DNA from: Uranotaenia lowii
Taxonomy: Eukaryota > Arthropoda > Insecta > Diptera > Culicidae
Direction of reading: 5' to 3'
DNA length: 64,000 nt
NCBI RefSeq assembly: GCF_029784155.1
Contig: NC_073691.1
Coordinates: 63,432,839 to 63,496,838, forward strand
Shown here in pieces: positions 22,929 through 33,959 of the stretch. Under the pieces are notes generated by a model. The model did not search any database and was not told where the DNA came from. It saw nothing but the letters and a program-made list of their open reading frames with translations. Made by a program: the position numbers and the translations under genes. Numbering within the stretch: the first letter of the stretch is position 1; the number at the start of each line of letters is the position of its first letter.

Positions 22929-23876
22929 TTACCCGTCTACCTTCTTCGCCGCAGAAAGCCAGTTTTCCTTGAACTGCTGCTCGTCTTTAGCAGTTTTTTT
23001 GGTCTTCTTTAGGTTCCGCTTGACAATAGCCCAGTATTTCTCAATTGAGCGGAGCTCTGGCGTGTTGGGAGGGTTCTTGTCCTTGGGAACCACTTGCACG
23101 TTGTTGGCGGCGTACCACTCCATGGCCTTTTTACCGTAATGGCAAGATGCCAAATCCGGCCAAAACAGTACGGAACAATCGTGTTTCTTCAGGAAAGGCA
23201 GCAGACATTTATTCAAACACTCTTTCACGTAAATTTCTTGGTTGACAGTCCCAGAAGCAATCAAAATGCTGCTTTTCAAGCCACAGGTACAGATGGCTTG
23301 CCAAACCAGATATTTCTTTGCGAACTTTAACAGTTTCATGTGCTTGAAAATATCTGCTACCTTTCCCCTTCCTTTTGCCGTATAAAACTCCTGTCCCGGA
23401 AGCTGCTTGTAGTCGGCTTTGACGTAGGTTTCGTCGTCCATTACCACGCAGTCAAACTTCGTCAGCATCGTCGTGTACAGTCTCCGGGATCGCGCTTTAG
23501 CCGTCGTATTTTGTTTATCATCGCGATTTGGAGTCACTACTTTCTTGTAAGTCGATAGTCCAGCTCGTTTTTTGGCTCGATGCACGGTTGTAGACGATAC
23601 ACCCAGCTTATTTGCGGCATCTCGGAGAGAGAGGATAGGGTTTCGCTTGAAACTACCGGCAACTCTCTTTGTCGTCTCAGTGGCTTCCGGTTTTCGGTTT
23701 CCTCGCGATCTAGACTTCCTGGCTGTCGAAAAACGTTCCCCAAACACTTTAATTACATTTGTAACGGTTGATTTGGCAACTTTTAGCGATTTTGCCAGCT
23801 TTGCGTGCGAGTAGCTCGGATGTTCGCGATGCGCGAGAAAAATTTTGATACGCAGCTGTTCTTTCTTGGACTGCAT
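22929..23876 (-). CDS. Tc1/mariner transposase, DD37E (ITmD37E-type)
   Basis: Uninterrupted 315-residue transposase from MQSKKEQ (an upstream in-frame ATG at 23933 would add 19 residues). Two helix-turn-helix DNA-binding regions (LAKSLKVAKSTVTNVIKVF; LGVSSTTVHRAKKRAGL) precede the catalytic triad: D in VVMDDETYV, D in WPDLASCHYG, and E in LRSIEKYW with 37 residues between the second D and E. DD37E elements are the ITmD37E group described in mosquitoes. The enzyme would cut at terminal repeats and insert at TA. Candidate ends are AGGGTCTAACA near 22252 and, inverted, AGGGTGATACG near 24028, but they match poorly. All catalytic residues are present; activity is unknown. Confidence 0.9.
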   Translation of the reverse strand: MQSKKEQLRIKIFLAHREHPSYSHAKLAKSLKVAKSTVTNVIKVFGERFSTARKSRSRGNRKPEATETTKRVAGSFKRNPILSLRDAANKLGVSSTTVHRAKKRAGLSTYKKVVTPNRDDKQNTTAKARSRRLYTTMLTKFDCVVMDDETYVKADYKQLPGQEFYTAKGRGKVADIFKHMKLLKFAKKYLVWQAICTCGLKSSILIASGTVNQEIYVKECLNKCLLPFLKKHDCSVLFWPDLASCHYGKKAMEWYAANNVQVVPKDKNPPNTPELRSIEKYWAIVKRNLKKTKKTAKDEQQFKENWLSAAKKVDG

Positions 23877-24028
23877 TTTCACAACTGAAGAGTGAATTCC
23901 AAAATCAAAATAGGAGCAACATTCTACACACACACGTCTTCAAAATTAGGGGTGGTCAGGTTTTTTAAATGCAAAATTGAAAGAAATACGTCAAATTGAT
24001 ATTGACCAAATTTTGACCGTATCACCCT

Positions 24029-24840
24029 TTAATACGGTGCTGGACAAATAGTCTTGTACGGCAAGATGTTTTCTCATGAAACGCTCATTTTCAGCACATT
24101 TCATGCCTCCTAATCTAATCTATCCATCTATAATGTTCATTACTTTCATTTGATTCCCATTAGAGTGTACATTTCACCGAAATGCCATTAATAATCCAAT
24201 AAAAAAATTGTTTTCCGAAACATCATCCTCTTGGGAGAATAGAAATCGAAGTTTTTAATAATAAAAACTAAGTTTCTTGCTTTTGCCCTTTCCAAGACTC
24301 AATATTTCAATTGCAAGTGACAAAATATTCAGAGCTTGAATGTTTAAACAATAGCTTCGCTTGAAAATTTTAAAGAGATTCGCTAAATAGTATTTCAAAT
24401 TGATGACATTACAGAGGATTTTTTCAATCCACCCTGCAATTGAAAATAAAGTAAAGAAATGTAAATTAATATGGTTAATAATTACCAAATATTATCATGT
24501 TGCTGAACAACTTTCAAGCTTTCTTCTGACCTGACCTGATCTGATTTTTTGTAAGAATTCGAGTTTAAAGTCTTTTTACATCTGGTGTTAAATTTTCCTG
24601 TGCACTGATTGTTATGTTCAAAGCTTAAAATTCTTTCTTTATTTCAAATTTTAATTCGCATGTCGTATCTGGTCTTTTGAAAATACTTACTTGTAATTTT
24701 TTAGATCACAATAAGAATCATCATTTCGAATATTTTAATCAAAACTATTCGGAAATAAAATTGATTTGAAATTTTGATACTGATTTATTTTGATTGAAAT
24801 CAGTAAAATTAAATATTTTTTCAAGTTGGTGTATACATCA
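24029..24840. other. no gene seen
   Basis: AT-rich, with no supported frame. Confidence 0.4.
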
Positions 24841-24905
24841 GGGCCGTAGGAAGAAATGCCTCCGGGTGGGGGGGTCGGGGGGGGGGGGGGGGGTTTTGGG
24901 GGGTT
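24841..24905 (+). repeat. G-rich run with GGGCCGTAGGAAG lead
   Basis: GGGCCGTAGGAAGAAATGCC leads into long G runs (24866-24903), able to form a G-quadruplex on this strand. The lead resembles motifs at 5154 and inverted at 11580-11606. Confidence 0.7.
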
Positions 24906-26406
24906 TGGAAGGTGGGATGATGGCTTATTTTTTATATAATACTCTTGCTTTAACAATACATGAATCAAAAAAGTTGTTTTAGTAATTTAAGTACAATTTG
25001 GGTATCCATTTTGAGTTCTTTTACATGAATAGTTTTTCGTAAATAAAGCTGAAATTTTGTATAAAGCTTTTAGTAACGAAATGAGATAGGGTAGGTGTTC
25101 CTAATTTGGCATGTGTACCTAATGTTAACATACCGTTCTATTTTGACTGATTTTGACGTTATTTTTCACTTATCATAATTATAAAAAAGTGATAATGTAA
25201 CGGATCATGTGAACTTGCGTTTTGCGATCAAATTAGTTTTCTTACTCACAGAATTTTTCGTAAAATCCGGATTGTTACAAAGTTTGTCCAAATTAAATGG
25301 AGTTGTTAGCAAATTTCTCAAGAAACACCTGTTTAGAAATGGAAGATTAAAGCTGAATTTGTCAGCCGATTTTTTTGAAATTTTTCGTCGGATTGTTTTT
25401 TATCATGATTTTAATAATTAGTATGTTAGAACCGTGTTTTTTTCGTGTAAAAACTTAAAAAAGCTTATGTTCACAATGAGGAACACTGTTTTCAATGTGT
25501 TCCTAATTATGGACATAGTCAAAGTTTTCCAAACTTTATCAAAGTCATAGAATGTGTTTGAAATATATTTTATTAATTGAATTGTGTTTAAACTTAATTT
25601 TCAACGATCTGTTAAAATAAACTGTTTTGAGTTAATAAAATAAGATTGTTTTACTTCAGTGTATCTCAAAGCTAAAAATGTTGAAAAAATATCTTCGCCA
25701 GGTTGTAAAGAACGCACCCTGCGCGACAGAAAACGAAACCATCAAGTAACAGAGAGCTTATCAACGAGAACAGAATCGAAAGGAAAAGTTTAAAAAAAAT
25801 CTATATAAAATACGTTGTATACCGTCACCTGGGGCATCATGCAACACTTGTCAACTTCAATGGCTTCTAAAAACCTAATGTCCACAGATAATCATACCGC
25901 TTGCACATCAGAAGTTTGAAGGTTAATGAGACATCAAATTAACATAGTCAGAAAAATAATTTGTATTACCAGTTATTTTTAAATTTACAAAACATGCGAT
26001 TTTCACTCTACTAAGTAAAAGTAAGTTGCAAATAGCTTTATTATTAATAAAAATTAAATGAAAAAGTGTGAAAAGTTATAGTTTTTGATATATTTGTGAT
26101 TTCGTTACGCATAAAGCACGATCTGCAGCTATTTTTGATTTTGTTCGAATTAAATTTGATATTTTTTTTGGTCAAACAGTATTTTTAAAAAGGAAAGCAT
26201 GGGAGCTGTATACATTTAGAGATAAAAAATTCTACAAAAAAAATTTAAAACCATATTCCAGCAAATGAAAACAAGATTTTCACTGTGAATCATTGATTTG
26301 CATGTCGATGCAAATCAGCCCAGACTGGTAACGGAATTTTAAAAATATTTAGTTAAATAAAATTCATGATTGTCCGAAAAATATTTATACACCAACAGTG
26401 TTGATA
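24906..26406. other. no gene seen
   Basis: AT-rich. A TTCCTAATT / GGAACAC phrase set at about 25100-25520 resembles 47510-47640 (TTAGGAACA...), hinting at a dispersed repeat. No frame is supported. Confidence 0.4.
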
Positions 26407-26597
26407 TACACACAAAATTTCCGAGGCCGAAAATTAGCAAAATTTTGCTCAAATTTGACCAGCTAAAAACTTAGCAATCAATTTAGCAATTTTTTTTTAC
26501 TAAAATTTTAGCAAAATAGCAAAATGTGTCCTGACTGAATGTTTACTAAATTTCAAGCAAAAAAAAACCTTTGTTTGCTGAAATTTTAGCAAAATTT
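26407..26597 (-). mobile_element. T2 TIR end interrupted by the Jockey LINE
   Basis: TACACACAAAATTTCCGAGGCC then subterminal AGCAAAATTTTGCT palindromes. The sequence resumes at 31124-31270 after the LINE and aligns there, inverted, to 10430-10575 of T2 copy b. The end of this copy beyond 31270 is unclear. It may be the same element whose other TIR lies at 42338, but the flanking 8-mers do not match. Confidence 0.65.
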
Positions 26598-26781
26598 AAC
26601 ATCACTTCCATCTGTACCGTTGAGCCGTCAACACGTACGCCGGAGCATCGTATCGTTGCTGTGTACCTGCAGGAACATTTTACATTATTTATTTTTTCCT
26701 TACCTGTATTTCAATCAGCACTTTTCAGTGCTAAAATTATTTTCATTTTCTTTTATTCATATTTTCTCTTTTCGTTCCAGC

Positions 26782-28212
26782 ATGGGGAAGTCATCGGCCG
26801 GGTCAAGGGCCGGAAGAAAACGGATTGCCGAACCTAATTCAGGTCCATCGCCCAAAAAAGTTGAAATTTCCAATTCATTCGATGTCCTTCATAACATCGG
26901 TGATGAGGAAATATTCATATTTAATTCTGATAAGAGTACTAAGAAACCTTCTTCTTCTTATACTCTTAAAAACGAAAAGATTCCACCAATAACGGTCACG
27001 ATTCCTGACTTCAATGCCTTTCGAAAAGAAATCGTCACTTCCGTCAAGGATGTGAAGATTTCTTTTCAGATCGGTCGAAGGGGAACTGCTCGTATATTGG
27101 CGGAATCTTTTAATGATTTTCAAAAGGTTTTAAATTATTTGAATAATAAAAAACACCAATTTTTTACGTACGACACTAGAAGTGATCGTCCATTTAAAGT
27201 TGTACTTCGTGGTCTCACTGGCGATCAGACACCGGATGAGATCACAGCTGAATTAAATTCTTTGTTAGGTTTTTCTCCAATTCAAGTAATTCAAATGAGG
27301 AAAAGAACCAACACGAATAATACCAGTAGTGTTGGTTTTGCTCCTGAACTTTATTTGATCCATTTTAAAAAGGATCAGGTTAATAATTTAAAAATTCTGG
27401 AAAAGGCTCGTCTTATGTTTCATTGTCGAGTAAAATTTGAACCTTTTCGTAAATCTACTACCAATTTTTTACAAAATATTACGCAATGTCGTCGTTGTCA
27501 AGCTTTTTGTCACGGCACTAAAAATTGTAGAATGAATGCCAGATGCATGTTTTGCGGCTCATTCGATCATGAAAAATCTAAATGCCTTTTTGGTGGTGAT
27601 AAGCCAAAAACAGAATTTTTTAAGTGTGCGAATTGCGCAGGTAATCATTCCTCGAATTCTCTAGACTGTCCCATCAGGGCAAAAATTATTGCTTCTAGGA
27701 AAAATCCCAAAGTTTCCAGAAAAGTTTCTTCTCCTCCTTCCTCTTTTTCGTCTTCACACGTCGGGCCGGCAAACAACCTGCCTGTTCGCGGTCAGCCTCG
27801 GCCTACATTGGAATCACGGCTGGGTAATACCCGAAGTGATTTTAATGTTACCTGGGCTGATTCTGCGCCCCAGACTCGTTGTTTATCGTTCTCAGAGGTG
27901 GTTGAAAATGGGATTCCCTCTTCAGGTTTAACTAATAAAAATGGGAAAAAACCAAGTCTCAACGTTCATGCGAAGGCTTGGGAAAATCCCCGAAATTCAA
28001 ATACTTGTTCTTCTCCTTCATTTTCTGATCCTAACAATTTTGTTGATTTGGGTGAGATTACTGAGGAAAAATTAAAATTTTTGCATCAAAATTTAATGGA
28101 AATGATGCAACTTATGTTGAAAGCAAATTCAATGTTTGAAGCTTTTCAAACTTCTTTTAATTATGCTAACAAAATTATTATGACTTTACGATTCCCTCAT
28201 GGATCCAAATAG
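26782..28212 (+). CDS. Jockey LINE ORF1 (gag-like, zinc knuckles)
   Basis: The start is placed at ATGGGGAAG (476 codons); the frame is open 54 codons further upstream but that part is hydrophobic and lies before a splice-acceptor-like tract. The basic N-terminus (SAGSRAGRKR) is followed by an RRM/PRE_C2HC-like domain (VVLRGLTGDQTPDEI, about residues 138-200) and three CCHC-type knuckles (CRRCQAFCHGTKNC, CMFCGSFDHEKSKC, CANCAGNHSSNSLDC). The family role is to bind LINE RNA and form the RNP. The stop overlaps the ORF2 start by 14 nt (ATGGATCCAAATAG), a layout used in Jockey elements for coupled translation. Confidence 0.92.
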   Translation: MGKSSAGSRAGRKRIAEPNSGPSPKKVEISNSFDVLHNIGDEEIFIFNSDKSTKKPSSSYTLKNEKIPPITVTIPDFNAFRKEIVTSVKDVKISFQIGRRGTARILAESFNDFQKVLNYLNNKKHQFFTYDTRSDRPFKVVLRGLTGDQTPDEITAELNSLLGFSPIQVIQMRKRTNTNNTSSVGFAPELYLIHFKKDQVNNLKILEKARLMFHCRVKFEPFRKSTTNFLQNITQCRRCQAFCHGTKNCRMNARCMFCGSFDHEKSKCLFGGDKPKTEFFKCANCAGNHSSNSLDCPIRAKIIASRKNPKVSRKVSSPPSSFSSSHVGPANNLPVRGQPRPTLESRLGNTRSDFNVTWADSAPQTRCLSFSEVVENGIPSSGLTNKNGKKPSLNVHAKAWENPRNSNTCSSPSFSDPNNFVDLGEITEEKLKFLHQNLMEMMQLMLKANSMFEAFQTSFNYANKIIMTLRFPHGSK

Positions 28213-30856
28213 ATGTTTAAATATTATGAATTGGAACGCTAGATCTTTGCTGGCTAACCAAGATGAATTCTTTTTATTTTTGAAAACTCAAAACATACAT
28301 ATTGCTGCCATCACTGAAACTTTTTTAAAGCCAGACAATAACTTGAAAAGCAATGCTTTCTTTAAAATTTTACGGAATGATCGACTTGATCGACAAGGTG
28401 GGGGTGTAGCTATTGTCATCAATAGTCGTCTCAAATTTAGACTTCTTCCTTCTTTCAATACAAAAGTCTTAGAAACAATTGGAATTGAATTAGAAACTTC
28501 TATGGGGAAAATTATAATTGTTGCCGCATACTTGCCTTTTCAATGCAGCGGTGAACAGAAAAATTTTTTGAAGGGAGATTTACAAAAACTCACCAGAAAT
28601 AAATCTAAATTTTTTATTATTGGTGACTTTAATGCAAAACACCGATCTTGGAATAATATTTCATCAAATTCTAATGGGAATATTTTGTTTAATGATTGCT
28701 CTGCAGGTTATTATACTGTTGAATATCCTAATGGGCATACTTGTTTTTCTTCAATTAGAAATCCCTCCACAATTGATTTGGTTCTAACGGATTTAGGCGA
28801 GCATTGTAGTCAATTAGTTACTCATGCGGACCTCGATTCAGACCACCTTCCAGTAACTTTCTCTTTATCCCAAAGTCCCATCGAAAACCCTTTAAAATCA
28901 ACTTTTAATTTTCAAAAGGCTAACTGGGAGCGATATATGAATTTTATTGAACGTAATTTAGATGTAAACGTTCCACTGAATTCAATAGAAGATATTGATT
29001 TGGCTGTAGAAAATTTGACAACTTCAATAGTCAATGCTAGAGCCGCTTCAATACCTAAAGTTAAACAAAAATTTAATCAACCTTTAATTGATGATGATCT
29101 TCAGTTTTTGATACGACTGAAAAACATTCGTCGGCGCCAATTTCAACGAACTAGGGATCCTTATTTGAAATTAATTTATTGCGACCTTCAAAAAGAGATC
29201 AAACGTCGTTTAAATTTCATTCGTAATGAAAATTTTGCTAAAGCAGTAGAGGACATAAAACCCTACTCAAAGCCATTTTGGAAATTAACTAAAATTCTGA
29301 AAAAGCCCCAGAAGCCAATTCCTACTTTGAAAGATGGGGATAAACTTCTTTTAACTAATTCAGAAAAAGCTCAAAAATTAGCCCAACAATTTGAGTCTGC
29401 TCATGATTTTAATTTAAACGTTGTTAGTCCTATTGACGCTCAAATTTCCCTAGAATTTGATGATATTCTTTCAAAGCAAAATGTGTTTGAAAGTTCTTGT
29501 GAGACAAATATTGATGAACTTAAATTGATTTTCAAAAAATTTAAAAATATGAAAGCTCCGGGGGAAGATGGGATTTTCTATATTCTTATTAAAAAGTTGC
29601 CTGAAAGCACTTTAAATTTTTTAGTTAAAATCTTCAACAAATGTTTTCACTTGGCCTATTTTCCCAATAAATGGAAAAATGCCAAAGTAACTCCAATTTT
29701 GAAACCTGGAAAAAGTGCTTCAGAGCCATCAAGTTATCGACCAATTAGTTTGCTTCCTTCTTTAAGTAAACTATTTGAGAGAGTTATTTTGAATAGAATG
29801 ATGATTCACATTAATCAGAATTCTATTTTCCCTGATGAACAATTTGGTTTCCGTCATGGACATTCTACTACACATCAACTTTTGAGTGTAACTAATATGA
29901 TTAACGCTAGCAAATCTGAAGGTTATTCAACTGGTGTTGCTCTTCTTGATATTGAAAAAGCTTTTGACAGTGTTTGGCACAAAGGTTTAGTAGCTAAATT
30001 AGCTCGATTTGATTTTCCTGTATATCTCACCAAAATTATTCAAAATTATTTGACTAGCCGAACCTTACAAGTAAGCTTTCAAAATTCATGCTCTGAAAGG
30101 ACTCCCATTAGAGCTGGGGTCCCTCAGGGCAGTATACTTGGGCCAATTTTATACAATATTTTTACTTCTGATCTTCCTGATGTACCAGAAGGAAAAGGTA
30201 GAAGATTATTTGCTGATGATACTTTGCTTTCAGCCAAAGGTCGAAATTTACGGGTGGTACGCAGTAGATTGCAACAAAATTTAAATTCCTTTTTGAATTA
30301 CTTGAAAATGTGGAAAATTTCTCCTAACGCTTCCAAAACTCAACTTATTTTATTTCCCCATAAGCCAAGAGCAAATTTTTTAAAACCTAATGAAAATCAT
30401 TCCATAACTTTTAATGGGGTTTCTTTAGAATGGTCTGATCACGTGAAGTACTTGGGACTCACACTTGATCGGAATCTTACTTTTAAAAATCACATTGAAG
30501 ATATTCAATCTAAATGCAATAAATACACTAAATCTCTTTATTCTCTCATCAACAGGAAATCCAGGTTGTGTCTGCGAAACAAGATGTTAATCTACAAACA
30601 GGTCTTTCGACCAGCGATAATGTATGCAGTTCCGATTTGGTCTAGCTGCTGCGCGACGAGGAAGAAAGCCATCCAGAGGATTCAGAACAAGGTTCTGAAA
30701 ATGATTTTGCGGCTTCCACCTTGGCACAGCACCGAAGATCTTCATCGGATTGCAGGCATAGAATCGATCGAAGAGATGGCCAACAAAATCATCTCCAACT
30801 TCAGAGGCAAATCGATGCAGTCTTCCATCGCAGAGATTCGTTCTCTTTACAATTAA
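28199..30856 (+). CDS. Jockey LINE ORF2 (AP endonuclease + reverse transcriptase)
   Basis: An intact 885-residue protein. The N-terminal endonuclease/exonuclease/phosphatase domain (about residues 1-230) has NWNARSL, ITETFLK, IIGDFNAKH and SDHLPVTF. The RT domain (about 450-730) has KVTPILKPGK, SYRPISLLPSLSKLFERV, FGFRHGHSTTHQL, ALLDIEKAFDSVWHKGL, GVPQGSILGPILYNIF and the catalytic FADD. The C-terminal region has WSSCCATRKKAIQRIQNKVL. No RNase H domain, as usual for the clade. It nicks target DNA and primes reverse transcription there. No stop or frameshift was seen. Confidence 0.95.
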   Translation: MDPNRCLNIMNWNARSLLANQDEFFLFLKTQNIHIAAITETFLKPDNNLKSNAFFKILRNDRLDRQGGGVAIVINSRLKFRLLPSFNTKVLETIGIELETSMGKIIIVAAYLPFQCSGEQKNFLKGDLQKLTRNKSKFFIIGDFNAKHRSWNNISSNSNGNILFNDCSAGYYTVEYPNGHTCFSSIRNPSTIDLVLTDLGEHCSQLVTHADLDSDHLPVTFSLSQSPIENPLKSTFNFQKANWERYMNFIERNLDVNVPLNSIEDIDLAVENLTTSIVNARAASIPKVKQKFNQPLIDDDLQFLIRLKNIRRRQFQRTRDPYLKLIYCDLQKEIKRRLNFIRNENFAKAVEDIKPYSKPFWKLTKILKKPQKPIPTLKDGDKLLLTNSEKAQKLAQQFESAHDFNLNVVSPIDAQISLEFDDILSKQNVFESSCETNIDELKLIFKKFKNMKAPGEDGIFYILIKKLPESTLNFLVKIFNKCFHLAYFPNKWKNAKVTPILKPGKSASEPSSYRPISLLPSLSKLFERVILNRMMIHINQNSIFPDEQFGFRHGHSTTHQLLSVTNMINASKSEGYSTGVALLDIEKAFDSVWHKGLVAKLARFDFPVYLTKIIQNYLTSRTLQVSFQNSCSERTPIRAGVPQGSILGPILYNIFTSDLPDVPEGKGRRLFADDTLLSAKGRNLRVVRSRLQQNLNSFLNYLKMWKISPNASKTQLILFPHKPRANFLKPNENHSITFNGVSLEWSDHVKYLGLTLDRNLTFKNHIEDIQSKCNKYTKSLYSLINRKSRLCLRNKMLIYKQVFRPAIMYAVPIWSSCCATRKKAIQRIQNKVLKMILRLPPWHSTEDLHRIAGIESIEEMANKIISNFRGKSMQSSIAEIRSLYN

Positions 30857-31270
30857 GTTAGTTTATAGGATTTAGGATTAAGTTTATACATCTTTTTTTT
30901 TTTTTTTTGCTTAACAGGATATTCTCCTTTAAATCAAATTATTTATTGCTAAAGCAAATTTAAATCAAATAAACAATGTTTAAAATTAACTGTATCAAAG
31001 AGTTGAACTGATCATAATTGATCTGAACACTTTAATTTAACTTTAATAATGTAACTTAAATGTAATGATTAAAAGACTAATAAAGACATATTAAAAAAAA
31101 AAAAAAAAAAAAAGCAAAATTTATTTTTCTTACATTTGCTAGAATTTGAGCAAAATCCAAAATTACGTTATATTTTTAATGGAAGGGTTTTCATTTTCAA
31201 ATATTAAAAAGTGAGTGAGACTTGATTTTTTTTTATCTTCTTTTTTATTTTTGTTCGCATCTCTCCGCAG

Positions 31271-31763
31271 ATTTCTTATACAATTAAAGGAACTAGACAC
31301 AAGTTCTACAAAAATAAAAAATAAAGTGTCAGAAAACTCATATTTTAAATTTGAGAAAGGGTTAAATAGTTGCCCGCATAGTAAAATATTATACGCTGAA
31401 TCTTCAGAGTAATTCATTTCTGATAACATTAATCGTATTGATTCGGATTGTGCCTTTGATAAATGTGCTCTTGCTACAATTACAAAATATTATTTCTGAA
31501 AGATTTGATTAATGGTATTGAGCTTAAATGGTGTTTTTTTGCAACGCGATAAAAAGATAAAGAAATATTTTTGGAAGATACGATAAATGATCTAGAAAAC
31601 ATATTGATTATTTTTGCAACACACCGTCAACTTTTCTGCTGTCACTTCAAGACACGCGGCCGAAATTAGTTTTTTTTCCACCCAATCAACGGCAGAATAA
31701 AACAATTTCGGCTTAAAAATCAGTAACTTTCGAGTTCGGCGGAAGCTTTCGAGGTTGAGCAAC
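31271..31763. other. no gene seen
   Basis: AT-rich continuation of the disrupted T2-like background. A GGCCGAAATTAG segment at about 31657 leads into the mini-gene at 31764. Confidence 0.35.
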
Positions 31764-31947
31764 ATGCAGGCGGCAATGGTAAGTGAACGCATCTTTATAG
31801 CAAGAAATTTTAACTAATTTCTTTCGATGTGCTTTACAGATTCCGAAACAGAACCGGCAAGAATTGCGATCTGCCGGGAAGCCTCAAGTAAGAAATTTTT
31901 CGGCAACCTCAGGATGGAACTGCCGGTCGGTTACTCCATGGAATTGA
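31764..31947 (+). CDS. candidate two-exon mini-gene, 40-residue product
   Basis: ATGCAGGCGGCAATG|GTAAGTGAA (exon 1, 31764-31778), a 61-nt intron ending GATGTGCTTTACAG (31839), and exon 2 open from 31840 to TGA at 31945-31947. A second GTAAGA lies at 31888. AATAAA occurs at 32132. The in-frame region upstream of the ATG is also open for about 25 codons. No homology is recognised. It resembles the T1/T2/T3 mini-genes in architecture; whether it is a captured host fragment is unknown. Confidence 0.3.
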
Positions 31948-33959
31948 AAAAAAAATAGGTCTGCACCATATGGAAAGCTTTTGAAACAACCGGGAGGTAG
32001 CGGCGGAAGGTTCTATAACGAAGGTTCTGAAGATTCTTCTTGCAACATTCGGAAGGTGCTTATTCGATATCTGTGCGGGTTTGATTATTGTGTGAAAAAG
32101 AAAATGATTATTTGTAAGAAAGCATTTTGAAATAAAATAAATGAGTTACAAGAATCTTTTCTCATTATTTATGAAAAACAAAATTTAATTAAGAAATTTA
32201 ATACCCAATGTACCTACAAGTTACAATGGTTTCATTGTTAACTGACGATAAGTTGAATTGTCCTCATTTGGTGGATGGATCATAAAGTAACGATACGTGT
32301 TATCATGTAATACGTTTGGGAACGAGTGAAAAAGGCAAAAAAATTGAATGGTTACTCTACTTAACGACCCGTTCGATGTATCGTTGAGTGAGTCCAAACG
32401 ATTCCATTTCGTGGAAAAATGATTAGTTTTATCGTACTTCAATAATCCAAAACTATTAATGTAATCTTTTGGGTGGCTTGGGAAGATGATAATGGAAATA
32501 GTCACTGTATGATAGTGATTTATGCGGGTGAGACTACCTTAGTAGGTTGGTTAAGACAACTCATACAATTTGCCGTATCTTATACTGGGTGAGCAATTTT
32601 GTTCGGCTTTCAATTTTCCGTCCTCGCCGATACTGTTATGAAAATTAAACATTGTTAGAATGAAATTTCTTTAAACGGTTTAGGGCTGTCCCAACGGTAG
32701 ATGCAAAACACGGTTTTCGACCACGCTAAAACATTTCGGCTGGCACCGGTGTTGTAAATTGCTGTTTTAGCACAGTTATCGATTTCAAAATTCCCAACAG
32801 TTATACGCCTTTGTTCCAAATTCATGCAAATTTGGAACAGGATTTCAAAATATACGACAGACCGATTTAGTTCACGGTGAGAAAATTTTGGCCAACAATG
32901 ATTTCTTTCACACATGTTTGGGTAACATTGGGTGTGATAATAATTTCTTTTTGAGATATTATTTGAATTTTTTTTCGCTTCAACCACCCTATACGTAACA
33001 TAAATTGAGAATAGATGTTAATAAAAACCATATCAAGTAGAAATAATAGATGGCACATTATTCTCGATTTAATATCATTAAATAAAAAGCTTTTCATTTG
33101 GGCTCAACGAATTAGTGAATCCAGTCAGCGTTCTAAAATTTGAAAAAAATAAACGAAAAGAAAATGTTAATACTTTTTCGATGAGGTAAAATAAATGTTT
33201 ATTGTTTGTTCTATAATTTTTGTTTTATTTGAGATATTGAGAGATTTTTAGTTTCATATGGATTGCTCGGAGTTTTCGTCAATATTTTTATTTATTTATT
33301 TTTCTGTATCCATACATAAATTTACAAATAGTGAAGCAAGTTTTTGTCAAACAAAAATGTCGACAAATCAAAGGGAAATTTCCTTTGACTTTGGGATAAA
33401 CATTTCTCGTTTCCTTTATCAATGTCAGCAATAACTTGAAAAAAAAATTGCTTTTTCATTTCATTTTAACAAAACTTTATTCCATTGATTCAAAGCAATT
33501 TGATTGAATTAATTGAAGAATTGTTTCAATTGACCTTTTTTCCTCGTTGTGTAGTCATTTTAAATTAGTGAAATCCTGATAGAATAGTTGAAATAATTAT
33601 TCTGTCGAAAAGAATATTCGTAGAATTAATTTTAAGACAATCAACCGTGAAACTCAAAACTTATGCAATTTTTCCAATAAAATGGGTTTTTTCTTCTCAA
33701 TTATTGAGTGTCTGCAATGGAAGTGTTTCCGTTTTAAATTTGCTCCTACACCGGTGGGGAGTGGGTGTTTTAGCCGATTCTAAAATTTTAAATTGTGCTA
33801 AAACTGGTATACTTAAAACCAATATTTACACCTGAACCGTTGCAGGTGCTTCTACGAATTCAAAAACTCACATCAATCAGCTGGAGCTCATTCAAAACCG
33901 TTTCCTAACAAAGGAATGTGCAAATTAAGGCTGGAAGGCGATTGGTAATGGATCGTTTA
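31948..33959. other. no recognised gene
   Basis: Mostly AT-rich. Two minus frames (32221-32505, 94 codons; 32655-32987, 110 codons) have ordinary amino-acid composition but no domain I recognise and no clear splice or start context. A weak inverted similarity (GTTTTAGCACA near 32760 versus TGTGCTAAAAC near 33796) hints at a TIR element of about 1 kb. Confidence 0.3.

Larger units (their letters stand above)
26598..31112 (+). mobile_element. full-length Jockey-clade non-LTR retrotransposon
   Basis: A 4.5-kb LINE with 5' UTR, two overlapping open ORFs, 3' UTR and a poly(A) tail (31093-31112). It is bracketed by an exact 11-bp target duplication AGCAAAATTTA (26587-26597 and 31113-31123; the first A of the right copy is shared with the tail). 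The target is the palindromic arm of a T2 element. Open ORFs plus an exact TSD indicate a recent insertion, perhaps still competent to move. Confidence 0.93.

Noticed and set aside
24735..24982. Proline-rich and glycine-rich ORFs at the G run
   Set aside because: Direct translation of homopolymer G/C.
26620..26781. N-terminal extension of the Jockey ORF1 from 26620
   Set aside because: Hydrophobic, T-rich and directly before the good ATG at 26782; more likely 5' UTR.
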